Source: Triatoma infestans | Taxonomy: Eukaryota; Arthropoda; Insecta; Hemiptera; Reduviidae | DNA length: 64,000 nucleotides | NCBI GenBank assembly: GCA_011037195.1 | Contig: JAAEAF010014913.1 | Location: 62,001-126,000 of the forward strand | Direction: 5' to 3' | In this document: in pieces, positions 1 through 9,756 of the stretch | Layout of the letters: the number at the start of each line of letters is the position of its first letter | Numbering within the stretch: the stretch's first letter is position 1 | Program-made: the position numbers and the translations under genes | The notes under the pieces: model-generated | Databases searched by the model: none | Seen by the model: only the letters and a program-made list of their open reading frames with translations | What the model was told of the DNA's origin: nothing

Positions 1-517
1 TTCGGTTACCAATGGATTCATAACAGCGAGATGGACATCTAAGCGCCATCTGAAGGCTTTTTTTAAAATTAGTTTAGTTTTTATGGATGACCAGAGAGAT
101 AGCGCGTAACTGAAACGACAGTTAGGGTTGCAGTGATACCATGTATCTAACAGTTACAAACCCACTGGAGGAAGTCCGTCTACAGGTAAGTTAGTTCATG
201 CTTTTACCGTGGTAAAATGTATTTTTTTTTTTTCAAATAAATATGAGTTCTCTTATAATTGTTGATTGTTGTAGTAACGTATCCAATAGAAAATAATTTT
301 ACAGTTCAATAATTATTGCATATTTAGTCACTTTACTGGAACATGCAGATACTCTTTTTCACTGCTTTGACTCTACCTTGAATCACACAGAAATCTGCAG
401 ATTCGTGATTACACAAGTGACAAACTAGGTATAAAATTACTATGTACTTACAGTTTTATCTTAATTATTTTCGACCTTCAAAGGTTGCTTTTAAATTTAT
501 TTTTTACAGGCTTAGAG
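1..517 (+). promoter_or_regulatory. Leader and intron of decayed transposase-like gene
   Basis: A GTAAGT donor follows CTACAG at 185/186. A pyrimidine-rich acceptor (TTTTTTACAG) ends at 509, eight bases before the ATG at 518. This looks like an untranslated first exon plus an intron of about 324 bp belonging to the broken gene downstream. A retained intron argues against a processed retrocopy. The left boundary of the element is not visible and may lie outside the window. Confidence 0.45.
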
Positions 518-3266
518 ATGTCTTCATCAGGTGAGTGGGAGTTTGAAAATTCAAGCAGCGGCAGGCAGCAAGGAAGGTGGAGATGGTGTCATCAGTTTGT
601 CGGAGTTAACAGCTCTTTTAGAAAAAGATGGACATCGTGTGAAACAAGATAAGAAGAGCAAACCAACTTCAAATAGAGTAAAAAGTGTTGAATGCTGTGA
701 CGTTAACTGTGATAAAACAAACAATCTCAAATGCGATGTCCCAAACTGTGATAATATAGTTAAGACTAATGTTGTTCCTAGCTTTTCAGCTAATCATACT
801 ATTTTGTATGATTATGTATAAATTATGTATGAATCATACTATATTATGTATGAGTAATGGAGATGAAGACAGAAGTGGTAATATTTTTAATCAAAAGGAG
901 GAAATCACAAATACTCCTGGATTTAATAATTACAATACAGATGGACTGAGTAAGAGTTTTATTGAAAGCATTTTTTGTTGTGAAGTGCAAAATGCAGATG
1001 ATGAACCTTTCGAAATTCTTCCAGAGGTCCCTGATTTAAACGAAAATACTTTAATTCACAAAATGACTGAAGTTAACAATACAAGTTGTGTGGAAGAAAA
1101 TAAAATTGATATAGACAATTTAGAAGTAGTTTTTGAAGATTTATCTTCATCAGAAAACTTAGCCTCTACTGCAGTTTTAAATATAAACAATGATCCAAAA
1201 TGTCCCTTCACAACTTCTATGGATTTCAATGAGTGTAATATTTGATCGTGCACAGACCCTGTTAAGTCTAAGTCTTGATGTTTCCCATTGTGGAGAAGAA
1301 ACTGTTTCATCACTATGCAGCGAAAGTGCTGGGACCACGACTGTTTCTTGTGAAGTCAGCGAGTTGACCAACAATGAGGCGTTGCCAACATACACCATTG
1401 TGCCAAATTCTTCATCAAATGATAATCCACGCTCAGTTTACAGGAACATAGAATGCCCCAAGCTAGATTGGTTTGACAATAAACATCGAGCTCTTCGTGG
1501 CAGAGGGCTGAAGTACATAGGGTGGACAAAAGTTGATGGAAAAAGAGTAAACCCCTTGAAAGAGGTTTTCCAAAGGATGAAAGAAGAATGGGACCTTCTT
1601 GTACATCTCGAGTGTGTTAATCAACGAAAACAAGGGACTGTCATAGAGTACCTGAAAACGTAAGGGCACAAATTTTTGATGTTTTGTGGACCCAAATGTC
1701 ATGGGAACAAAGGAAGGCCTTTATTAATTCTACAGTTAAAAGAGGGGCTGTACAGAGAAGGACAGTGGAAAACAAGGAGGCTTCAAGACGACAATTCAGC
1801 CTACATTGTACTCTCAAGGATTGCAATAGTAATGAGAACAATGTGTGCAAAAAACTTGTATCTTTCAACTCTAGGTATCAAAGAGAACATGGTGTTGAAG
1901 TACACTAAGACTCAAGAAGCTGGGATGGGAATAGCCGCCGAAAAATTAATAAAATCTGAGAGAAATGGGACTCAAAGGAAAAAACGCTTAAGGAATTTTT
2001 AGATAAGATTCCTAAGTTACCACCAAAAACTACATTGATCCAAGAGACAATAATAAAGAATCTATTTTCAGAGGGTATAAAAAAATACTGTGAAGAGAAA
2101 AATGTCACACAGAAGGAGAAAGATAAGTTAGATGGGAGTAACGGTGAATGTATTGTTTTGACTCAAGATCTTCAAGCTTTAAATTAAAAGTGTGCCCTAG
2201 TATCCAGGCATCATCTTTGTACTACAAAAAAAAATTGTGTGTGCCTAATTTCACCATTTTTGATATTGATACTGTCAATGCAACTGGTTCGATGAAACTG
2301 AAGCGAATTTATTGGCGAACACATTTGCATCTTGTGTGATAAATTATTTACAGCGTTATTGTGACTTCACGAAACCCATTATCATTTGGAGTGAAGGCTG
2401 TGGGTATCAGAATAGACACATTACCATGTCAAATGCTCTTCTTCAACTCAGTGCCAACAAGAACATAACAATTTTTCAGAAGTTCTTGGAAAAAGGCCAT
2501 TCTCAAATGGAGGTGGATTCAACACACGCCATAGTTGAAAGGAAACTCAAAGGCAAACCTATTTATATACCGTCGGATTATGTAACAGCTTTAGAAAATG
2601 CCAGAGCCCAAATGCCTTATGAGTGTACACGAATCAATGAGTTAAGCCAACATCATTGACATAAAAGTCATAGTAATAGAACATCTATTCATAGATAAAA
2701 TTTCCCAATCTATAAAAATTACATAATCTCAAACCAAAAAAAATCAACCAATCAAAAAAGAAGAAAACCCCCAAAAAAATAAAGCAAATGAACCTAAAAG
2801 ATAAACCGAAAACTTATTCAACACGATTTAAAGTCAATAATCGACACCTATAACTCCACAAATTATTATTCTAATTAAACTACTTAAATCTAAAGCTTTG
2901 TAAGAAACTATTCATGTCCCAGTCTGGACACTATAAGTCCATAAGACCAGGTAGTGCCTGATGAACCAACCACAGATGTTTTAAAATACACACCTGACGG
3001 TAAAATTTTCTACAAAATAAACATTAGTTCCGAGTTCAAACCTATGCCAAAACCAAGGACAGCTTTTAAAAGAGTTCCATTGGAAAATTTTCCACAGCTA
3101 CACACAAGTAAACTAAAAATAAAACGGTCAAAATGGATTCACCTACAACAGCTAAAAATCAGTGATTCCACAAGATCACCTCAACTTCTATGACAACCTA
3201 CCCTACGACAATAGAAGGAGTTCAGTTCTCATGGTTGAGCAGAATGCAAGGAAGAAGAGACGTTAA
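518..3266 (+). pseudogene. Decayed multi-copy transposase-like gene (possibly DUF7869-type)
   Basis: The reading continues through all three frames, with at least five shifts and several stops. The starting ATG at 518 (MSSSGEWEFENSSSG) loses frame near 575. Conserved-looking blocks follow at 1440-1663 (RGLKYIGWTKVDGKRVNPLK), 1664-2002 (MSWEQRKAFINSTVKRGAVQ, then LGIKENMVLKYTKTQE), 2290-2659 (WFDETEAN, WSEGCGYQNRH, GHSQMEVDSTHAIVERK) and 2954-3266 (YTPDGKIFYKI, FPQLHTSKLKI, a basic KKRR end). The order resembles a multi-copy insect family whose core has acidic D...D...E-like positions reminiscent of an RNase H-fold transposase. The family name is recalled, not searched. The copy cannot make protein; 2660-2950 is A-rich filler. 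Confidence 0.6.
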
Positions 3267-5590
3267 AAACTTCTTTAACTAGTCGTAATTTTATTTTTGC
3301 TAGTCTTAATTTTATATTTTTTATTTAATAGCCTAATTTTTAACATTTTGTTTAAAAAATTCCATAAAAAAAATACATTTTTTACATTCAGCATAACCAT
3401 TTTTCTTCTTTAAAATTATCAGATATAATATAACTGTTCATGTTGATGCTCAATCTAGCAACAATTATCGGTAATTTCCAGGTGTTTTTCTACAAAGTGA
3501 TTAGACGTATCAGCTGAAAACTGACAGTGAAAAAACGTATCTGCTATGTTTTTGTTTTAATAAAACATTAAACAATTATCTCCACTTAATTGTGGTTGAA
3601 AAAGGTGGAAAGATACAATAAGTCCAGTAGAAGCACATAATTGATAAAATTAAGCCTTACAGGATGTATTTTGGCTTCTCCAGAAAAATTCAGTTTTAGC
3701 AGATTACTTAGATGCTTTCACTTGCCGACCATCAATACCTATACAGGCATTTTTATATATAGCTATCAAACATGTGTTTATCACTGCCTTCTAAATTCCA
3801 ATCACCACAACGAATTAGTTCATAAAAATATATAACTTACATATAAATGAGCAATTGCACCGGCACGTTTTTTTACATAATATCAAGAAAAAAAACAAAT
3901 ACAAATAGAATATTTGTATAAGTTGGCTATAACTCGTGCTAATGCCAAACAAACAAACAAAAATACAAATAGCGAAATGTATATAAGCACATAAAGCAAA
4001 TATCTGAAAAATAAGATAAAATACTACGAAATTAAATAGTTTGTACATATTGCATTCAACCCAACCCTAATATGTTTGTTCAACATACATACACCCTCAC
4101 AGCCCTAATTGGGCAGGTTAGGGCGGACAGTGGCTCCGTTTCGAATGTGCTAAGTACAAAAAAAATTGAATATTTAAGAAATGAGTGAACAGCTGTGTTA
4201 ACTTTAAAAATAAACATGGTTTTATTTATAAAATAAAGTATAAGTTACATTGTACTTTAAGATAATATAAAAAGTAATTGTCAAAAGACTTTCTTTTAGG
4301 TCTTGGTTCCCATTGATATGGCCTTCGTTGGGAATATTATTTGTTCTATTCTATTTTTTCTTAAATTCAATGGTAAGACAAGTTTGTAAATTAAGAGCAA
4401 TAACAAATGAAACCTTTAAGAAGTCTTGATATTTCCGGCTATAATTGAGTATGTTGTCCCAAGTTCATGCTACACCTACACAAACATGTTTGCAAAAGTT
4501 TCTTTTTGGTCCAGAAGCCTGTCTTTACATATAATGTTAACCTAGTTTGTAAAATTGCTAACCTTTGGGAAGGTTAGTGTAGTGAATGTCACAAAGCATT
4601 GCGTATTATGGAAGGTCCTTCAGTATTGAAGAAATTACTATAGAATCAATTTATGATTCAAAGTAGCTCATCATGCACACCTATAAAAAAGATGATTCAT
4701 TATGAAGATAACATGTTATTAACTATCCTAACTTTGAATAATGTTTGAAATGTAAATCATATTTTCCTTACGCAAACTAATATAGACCATGTATCAACTT
4801 TTTTTTTTTACCTTTTTCTAGGATTGAAGAGATGAATTATTTATACTTTGAAACTTATAGAAGTATTTCATGCAATGCCGCGTAATAATTAATTGAAATT
4901 CAATAGATTGGTTTTAAGTGAATTGACACTTATATCTAACTTAAGTAATAAATTAATTGCTTATCAGGGTGTGAAATTATCTAAACGAAAATATTTCATG
5001 GTATTCTTACAAAAACATATTCAGTATTTTTATTGATCGTTTTAACGCCATCATTTTATTTCTTCTGAGCAAATATTTTTTTTTTCTTTAAAAGCTTCTC
5101 CGAAATGCTAACTAATTTCTTCTCAGTTATTACTATTTACTTTCATAGATTTGTTTATTCTTTATTATATATCTTTTTTCCTTACTAGGGCCGGAACATA
5201 AATTGACACCTTGAAGAAGCTAGAAGTCCATGACCTAAAGAATGGCTAATAAAGATTGCTGAGACAAGTTAACCGGCCGGCCTTATATTTATTATTTAGC
5301 AAAATAAACAGATGTGTATGAAAAGAAAAGAAATAGAGTTGCAATTTATTACCGATACTAGTATGTTTCTGTATACAACACTATGTCTTAACTTTCAGAC
5401 TGTTTTGTTATACAACACAATACTGTTGTCACAATTGTAATAAATCCCTTGCTACTGTAATAGTGTGTTACTTTATCGATATAATGTGTTTTCAACGAAA
5501 ATATATCTTATTCGAGCTACTCTAAAATGAAAAATCATCACTGTCCATTATACAAAACCATATTTAGTTGTAAAGTTAAAAACAACTAAG
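3267..5590. other. AT-rich intergenic DNA, no gene seen
   Basis: No ORF here looks coding. Short reading frames at 3641 and 3815 are low-complexity. The only GC-richer island is about 4080-4165. No terminal repeats of the preceding element could be matched. Confidence 0.5.
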
Positions 5591-5593
5591 TAT

Positions 5594-5800
5594 ATTGCAA
5601 AAATTATGCATTAAGGAGTAAAAGTTGTATGAGTGTCTCTCACTCCAGGTATTTATTACTTTCTCTTACTCCTAGCAAGAAGAAATATTGTAATCGTATC
5701 AAATTTTTGATGTCGAGTTATCAGCGGAAATACATGTTTTGAGGTCTCCTGAGTCCAAAAAAGTGGTTTTACGAAAATGGTTTGTGTGTGTGCGCGCGCG
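5594..5800 (+). repeat. Dispersed TIR repeat family, end/start junction copy
   Basis: The element's 3'-end motif (AGGAGTAAAAG...GTATGAGTGTCTC) is followed within about 40 bp by its 5'-end motif (TTACTTTCTCTTACTCCTAG). The body then continues with the words ATCGAGTTATC-CGGAAATA, GTCTCCTGAGTCCAAAAAAG and a GT/GC run. The same words recur at 28568-28710 and, reverse-complemented, at 13700-13844. Confidence 0.7.
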
Positions 5801-6337
5801 CGCGTGCCAAGCAATCTGTCATATGATGGATGGGTGTTTCTTCCACTGTCTCACAAACTTTACAAAAGGGGTCTGGCATGAGTTCCGTTACCAGAATAAG
5901 GAATCCAACCAGATGCCTGAAAGAGGTCTGTGGAAGACACAGCAACATTTCAATCTTAGCCCTGGTCGGACTCCCAATAAGCATCTTAACAATGCCAACA
6001 ACCCGCTGAGCTCTTCTATAGGGTTAATGCCGTGAGATACGCCAATAGCAGGCTCGGGACATGAAAGGGAAGGAGGCGCGTAATTTGACAAACTTATCCA
6101 CGCCCTCATTCCCAAAAATTTCCATATGAGCTGGCACCCAAAATAAAAGTACATCTTTCGAAGGAAAAAGCTCTTCCAGTCTCCTAGAACATTCTAGTAC
6201 CAACTTTGAAGTGAAGGCACTTGAATTCAGCGCCTTCAACGCAGCTTACCTGTCCGAACAGATACAAAAACCTTTTAAGTTAGTGTTACGTACCCGCCTA
6301 ACCAAAAGACAACAAGAATAGCATACATCTCAGCCTA
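5769..6337 (-). mobile_element. LINE ORF2 fragment: RNase H C-terminal half and zinc knuckle
   Basis: On the minus strand the RNase H signature reads through ALKALNSSAFTSKLV, then LLFWVPAHMEIFGNEGVDKF, the usual WVPxHxxIxGNExxD motif of Jockey/I-type LINEs. A terminal CCHC-like knuckle follows (DPFCKVCETVEETPIHHMTDC). Frames change between blocks, so the copy is dead. It is separated from its upstream half (6527-6846) by a SINE insertion. Confidence 0.8.
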
Positions 6338-6525
6338 GTGAAGGGATTAGCTCAGTGGTAGCGCACTGGACTAGCAATGCGGATTCGAGCCCAGTAGTGC
6401 TACCCCTAGATTTTCTCCTCCTAGGAGCCTCTAGAGTACTACAGTGTTGTCATAATGAGAGAAACATTCTCAGAATGGCCAATGACCATAGATGTTGAGA
6501 ATGACGAGCCTTAAATATATATATA
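6338..6525 (+). mobile_element. tRNA-derived SINE (family 1), copy a
   Basis: It begins GAAGGGATTAGCTCAGTGGTAGCGC (A box) and carries a B-box-like GGATTCGAGCC. A conserved body follows (AGATTTTCTCCTCCTAGGAGCCTC...) with a (TA)n tail. It interrupts a LINE RNase H reading frame. The flanks ATCTCAGCCTAG and ATATCAGCCTGG look like a slightly diverged target-site duplication. Related copies lie at 27785-28050 (+), 36925-37050 (partial) and 59690-59912 (-). Confidence 0.8.
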
Positions 6526-6526
6526 T

Positions 6527-6846
6527 ATCAGCCTGGAAAGCTGTGCTCCATTCACCAAGAGATACTGCCAACTGATCTCATATCTTAAAATAGACTGCAG
6601 CTCCAGACCTACCATCCATTGTGGATCCGTCCATGTAACACAGTAGGTATTAACAGGTATCTTACCAGACGGATCCAGTTTTAACCAATCTTCCCTAGAA
6701 GGTAACCTGATACTGTAAGAATGATCGAAAACAAAAGTCTTCAACATTCTATCAGAAGGAAAACCTTTATCAGGGACCATTAAAAGCATTCTTAGACTGT
6801 ATAAGACTGTTAAGGCATCCTGACGGAAATTAAAGTTATGACACAT
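6527..6846 (-). mobile_element. LINE ORF2 fragment: RNase H N-terminal half
   Basis: One minus-strand frame reads CYMDGSTMDGRSGAAVYF, then LGEWSTAFQA, the DGS...G...FQAE start of a LINE RNase H. The longer open frame at 6511-6846 is the neighbouring frame after a shift. The rest of the domain resumes beyond the SINE at 6338-6525. Confidence 0.75.
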
Positions 6847-6849
6847 CTA

Positions 6850-7062
6850 TAGGAAAATTACCAATGCTGCGTCAGCAGCCGCCGACAGCATATAAATACT
6901 CCCACCGACCAGCAGGCAGTCAGTCCTCAGCTCGCCACCGTACTGTTCACATCTAAGTTCACATAGTCATCCAGTGTATAGTGTATATTGTCATTAACTA
7001 CTATTGTAATTGTATTAAATAAATTCTTTTTAAAAAGTTAATTTAGGGTCCTTGTGACATAA
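6850..7062 (+). mobile_element. Putative 5' LTR of a gypsy-like retrotransposon
   Basis: A core promoter is visible: CATATAAATA near 6890, and about 25-30 bp downstream an arthropod initiator-like GCAGTCAGTCC. A polyadenylation signal (ATTAAATAAA) lies near 7013-7022. The segment ends immediately before a primer-binding site. No matching 3' LTR was found in the window, so the left edge is approximate and the element is 3'-truncated. Confidence 0.6.
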
Positions 7063-7063
7063 C

Positions 7064-7081
7064 TGGCGCCCGAACAGGGAC
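7064..7081 (+). promoter_or_regulatory. Retrotransposon primer-binding site, tRNA-Lys type
   Basis: TGGCGCCCGAACAGGGAC is 18 nt complementary to the CCA end of a lysine tRNA, directly 3' of the LTR. Gypsy-group LTR elements commonly use tRNA-Lys primers. It supports the LTR call and the + orientation. Confidence 0.85.
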
Positions 7082-7101
7082 CGCGAAAGCTTAAGTCAAA
7101 A

Positions 7102-7151
7102 AGTGCGATCATTTATCTCACCTCACGGAATAGTGCGATCATTTATCTCAC
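7102..7151 (+). repeat. 20-bp direct repeat in the retroelement leader
   Basis: AGTGCGATCATTTATCTCAC occurs at 7102-7121 and again at 7132-7151, exactly 30 bp apart, between the primer-binding site and gag. The two copies are identical. Confidence 0.9.
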
Positions 7152-7343
7152 TCATCCAAAGAAGACTTAAGGCTTACACATTAGTGTTTTATTCGCGGCA
7201 TCTCTGCAAGAAGAGCAAGAATCACCCTTAGAAGCAAGAAGAAAAGCAAGCTGGCGAGTCAACAGCAACGTCTGAAATCTGTAAGTAGCTCATCTGTCGT
7301 CAAACCATCTAAATTAGTAATCCCAAAAGAAACCATCCCAGAA

Positions 7344-8086
7344 ATGGCCCAAATCAACTATAAGATTTCCAAAGAAGATTATGACCACATTCCTTATTTT
7401 GACGGAAACCTCTCTGAGCTAGCATTCTTCTGCGACATTGTCGAAAGTGCCTATGCCACCGTTTGTGCAGAAAATATAGCAGAGAGAGACTATAATCATA
7501 ATATCCTGTTCATAGAAGTAAAAAGTAGATTAGTAGTGCCTGCTAGGAACGTACTCCTTTCTAATAACGTAGATCACTTATTAAATTTATTAAAATACCT
7601 AAGGGAAAGCTTTGCCGATTCGAGATCCTATGAGATCCTCAAAGACGAAATCTTTCAAACTAGAATGCATGCTAGGGAGTCTCCTATTGACTTCGTCAAT
7701 AGGATACAGGAGTTACGTAACTTAGTGTATATCAGACTCAAACTAGACGGACTTACAGCAGATACACTAAAACAAATAATAACAAGAGTAGACAAAGAAA
7801 TAATTTTTCATATCTACAAATGCCTGCCTCCTACATAAGCAACCATATCATGATATTCGACCCCAGCACTCTAGACGAAGTGCGGAGCATAATCTATAAC
7901 AAATGCTCATTTATTGTGGCTAATTTAAATTCCTCCCACGGTCCTAAAAGGCCTAACCAACCCTTCAGAAAACCAAATCCTTACAACCAACCCCAACAGC
8001 CTTACAGACAGCAATACTCTTACAGACCAACCCACAACACTTTGTACCAAATGTCCCCAGGGCTCCAGCCCCTAACTATCACTTAA
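7344..8086 (+). pseudogene. gag: gag of a truncated gypsy-like LTR retrotransposon
   Basis: A 164-codon frame starts MAQINYKISKEDYDHIPYFD and has a capsid-like middle (FADSRSYEILKDEIFQTRMH, then SPIDFVNRIQELRN) typical of insect gypsy Gag. A frame change near 7825 moves the reading to the next frame (ISNHIMIFDPSTLDEVRSII), ending in a Pro/Gln/Asn-rich tail with no CCHC knuckle visible. The stop is at 8086 and no protease, reverse transcriptase or integrase follows; a LINE fragment begins within about 70 bp. The copy is defective. Leader, primer site and LTR precede it in the right order. Confidence 0.75.
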
Positions 8087-8149
8087 AAAGGAATTCTTCA
8101 TTTGTTGAAAGTTTGTTTTTTTTATTGCATTTAACCCCAGCAAGACTTC

Positions 8150-8751
8150 CATGGTACTCCGAGAAACATGATAAGTGCCCAAAAATAATATATAGAAGTG
8201 CAAAAACAGGAATTGTAGAAGAAATGGTCGCCTTAGGGTATCATAGTTTTAAGGCTGTAGCCGTTTTATACCTAGGAGCAATCGTCACCGATAAAAATGA
8301 AGTATCGGAGGAAGTTAAAGCCAAAATTATGGCTGGCAATTTGGTCACTTCAAAAGTTTCTACCCTCAGAGAGATTTCTAGAGAGGAGAAGCTAATTATT
8401 TATAAAACAGTTATGAGAACTGTTGTAACGTACGGCAGCGAAACGTGGACGATGAGGAACGTTGAAGGCTAAGGACCAACCAAGAATTACGGCACCTATT
8501 TTGGTTCTGACCAAGATAAGGTTAGTATTATAAAGAAAGCAAGCTTCAGTTGGCTGGGACATTGGGAGAGGATAGGAAATGTGAGAATCCCCGAAAATTC
8601 GGAAGGTCAATGGATGAAAGCAAGATCGACGATGCGTTGGTTGGATAATGTGGAATCGGATTTAAGAAAGTGGGGAGTTAAAAGATGGCGAAAGCTAACT
8701 CAAAATAGGGCTGAATGCGCAAATGTTAATGAGGAGGCCAAGATCCTTTAG
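8150..8751 (+). mobile_element. LINE reverse-transcriptase C-terminal fragment
   Basis: The first part reads VLYLGAIVTDKNEVSEEVKA and KLIIYKTVMRTVVTYGSETW, the thumb/post-RT block (YLG...ITYGSETW) of insect LINEs. After a frame change it resumes at 8533 with KKASFSWLGHWERIGN and RWLDNVESDLRKWGVKRWR, the typical ORF end, with a stop at 8749-8751. It is truncated at its 5' end against the gag remnant. Confidence 0.85.
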
Positions 8752-9602
8752 GGATTGTAGTGCCATGCAAGAAGAAGAAGAGCCAAAACATTTTCAGGAA
8801 AAAAGAAAATGAGAAATCCAGTCTGGAACCTTACCCTAATGCTATCTGGATGCCCTTTGCAGAAAAAGTCATATTTTGGACAGTCATTGGAAACAATATC
8901 TTCACTGATGTTAAGTTTAATTTGGAAGGGTTCATGTTACCTGATCACAAGCATTTTAGTCATAAAAAAAAGTAAATATTTACTAGTTTAAAAAAATATT
9001 AATACTTTCCCCTAAGACTGAATTATTTAGAGATTTCTTTAAAAGGAATTAAGAATTCGAAAAACTTTAAAATGTGGTTAATATTTTTTTGGTTAAAATT
9101 CCTCTGATGGCTATCGCAATTTTCTTGTTTTAGTTTGTTAGACATATTACATTTATGACTCAAACTGTAATTCATAAAATTTTGTTTTGGAGGGATAATA
9201 TTAAGTGGCCAGCAGCCAGTACTATTGCCGGATTATAATAGAGTTACATTCCCCCAGCTTCAATAAACATAAAATTAGTGAATAAATGGTTTAATTAGTA
9301 AGCAATTCATTAATTCTAGGGAGAACCAGTGTAGAGAATGAACCGCGGTTGGATAGAAATAATCAGTTGGTGACGGACATCAGGTAATAATGCTAAACAA
9401 GTTGACAATACCACAAGAGGGGGATTAAGTATACATACTAAAGAAAGATATGGGATATGAACTTGAAGTTGTTATTTTATTCAAGTTCAGCCACTGTACC
9501 ACCATAACAACAATGGAGGGGATTTTAGCTTATTAAATAAATGCACTGTTACATACAGAACCATAAGTTAACAAAATTGATGTGATTAGTGACGGCGACA
9601 CC
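8752..9602. other. Upstream region of astacin gene, no gene seen
   Basis: AT-rich DNA between the LINE relic and the astacin start codon. It must hold the astacin promoter and 5' UTR, but no clear TATA box or initiator could be singled out. Small frames at 8760-8991 are lysine-rich and not credible. Confidence 0.4.
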
Positions 9603-9756
9603 ATGATTTACATAGCATTTACATGCATACTACTCTGTACAGATATCGTTTTCTCACAGCACTATTACGATGATTATGAAGACATTAACCAAGAAATAAT
9701 GGAAATATATCAAAAATTTGGAAGTCATTTGTTTGCAACACCAGACTACGAATCGG
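9603..9756 (+). CDS. Astacin exon 1 (signal peptide and propeptide start)
   Basis: Encodes residues 1-51 plus one base. The exon ends ...GAATCGG followed by GCAAGT, a GC-type donor. Using that donor gives the correct frame (Gly52 split G|GC) into exon 2; the nearby GT would break the frame. Confidence 0.8.

Noticed and set aside
6340..6412. A genuine tRNA gene
   Set aside because: A- and B-box motifs are present, but no acceptor stem or cloverleaf closes, and a conserved non-tRNA body follows, so it is a SINE head.
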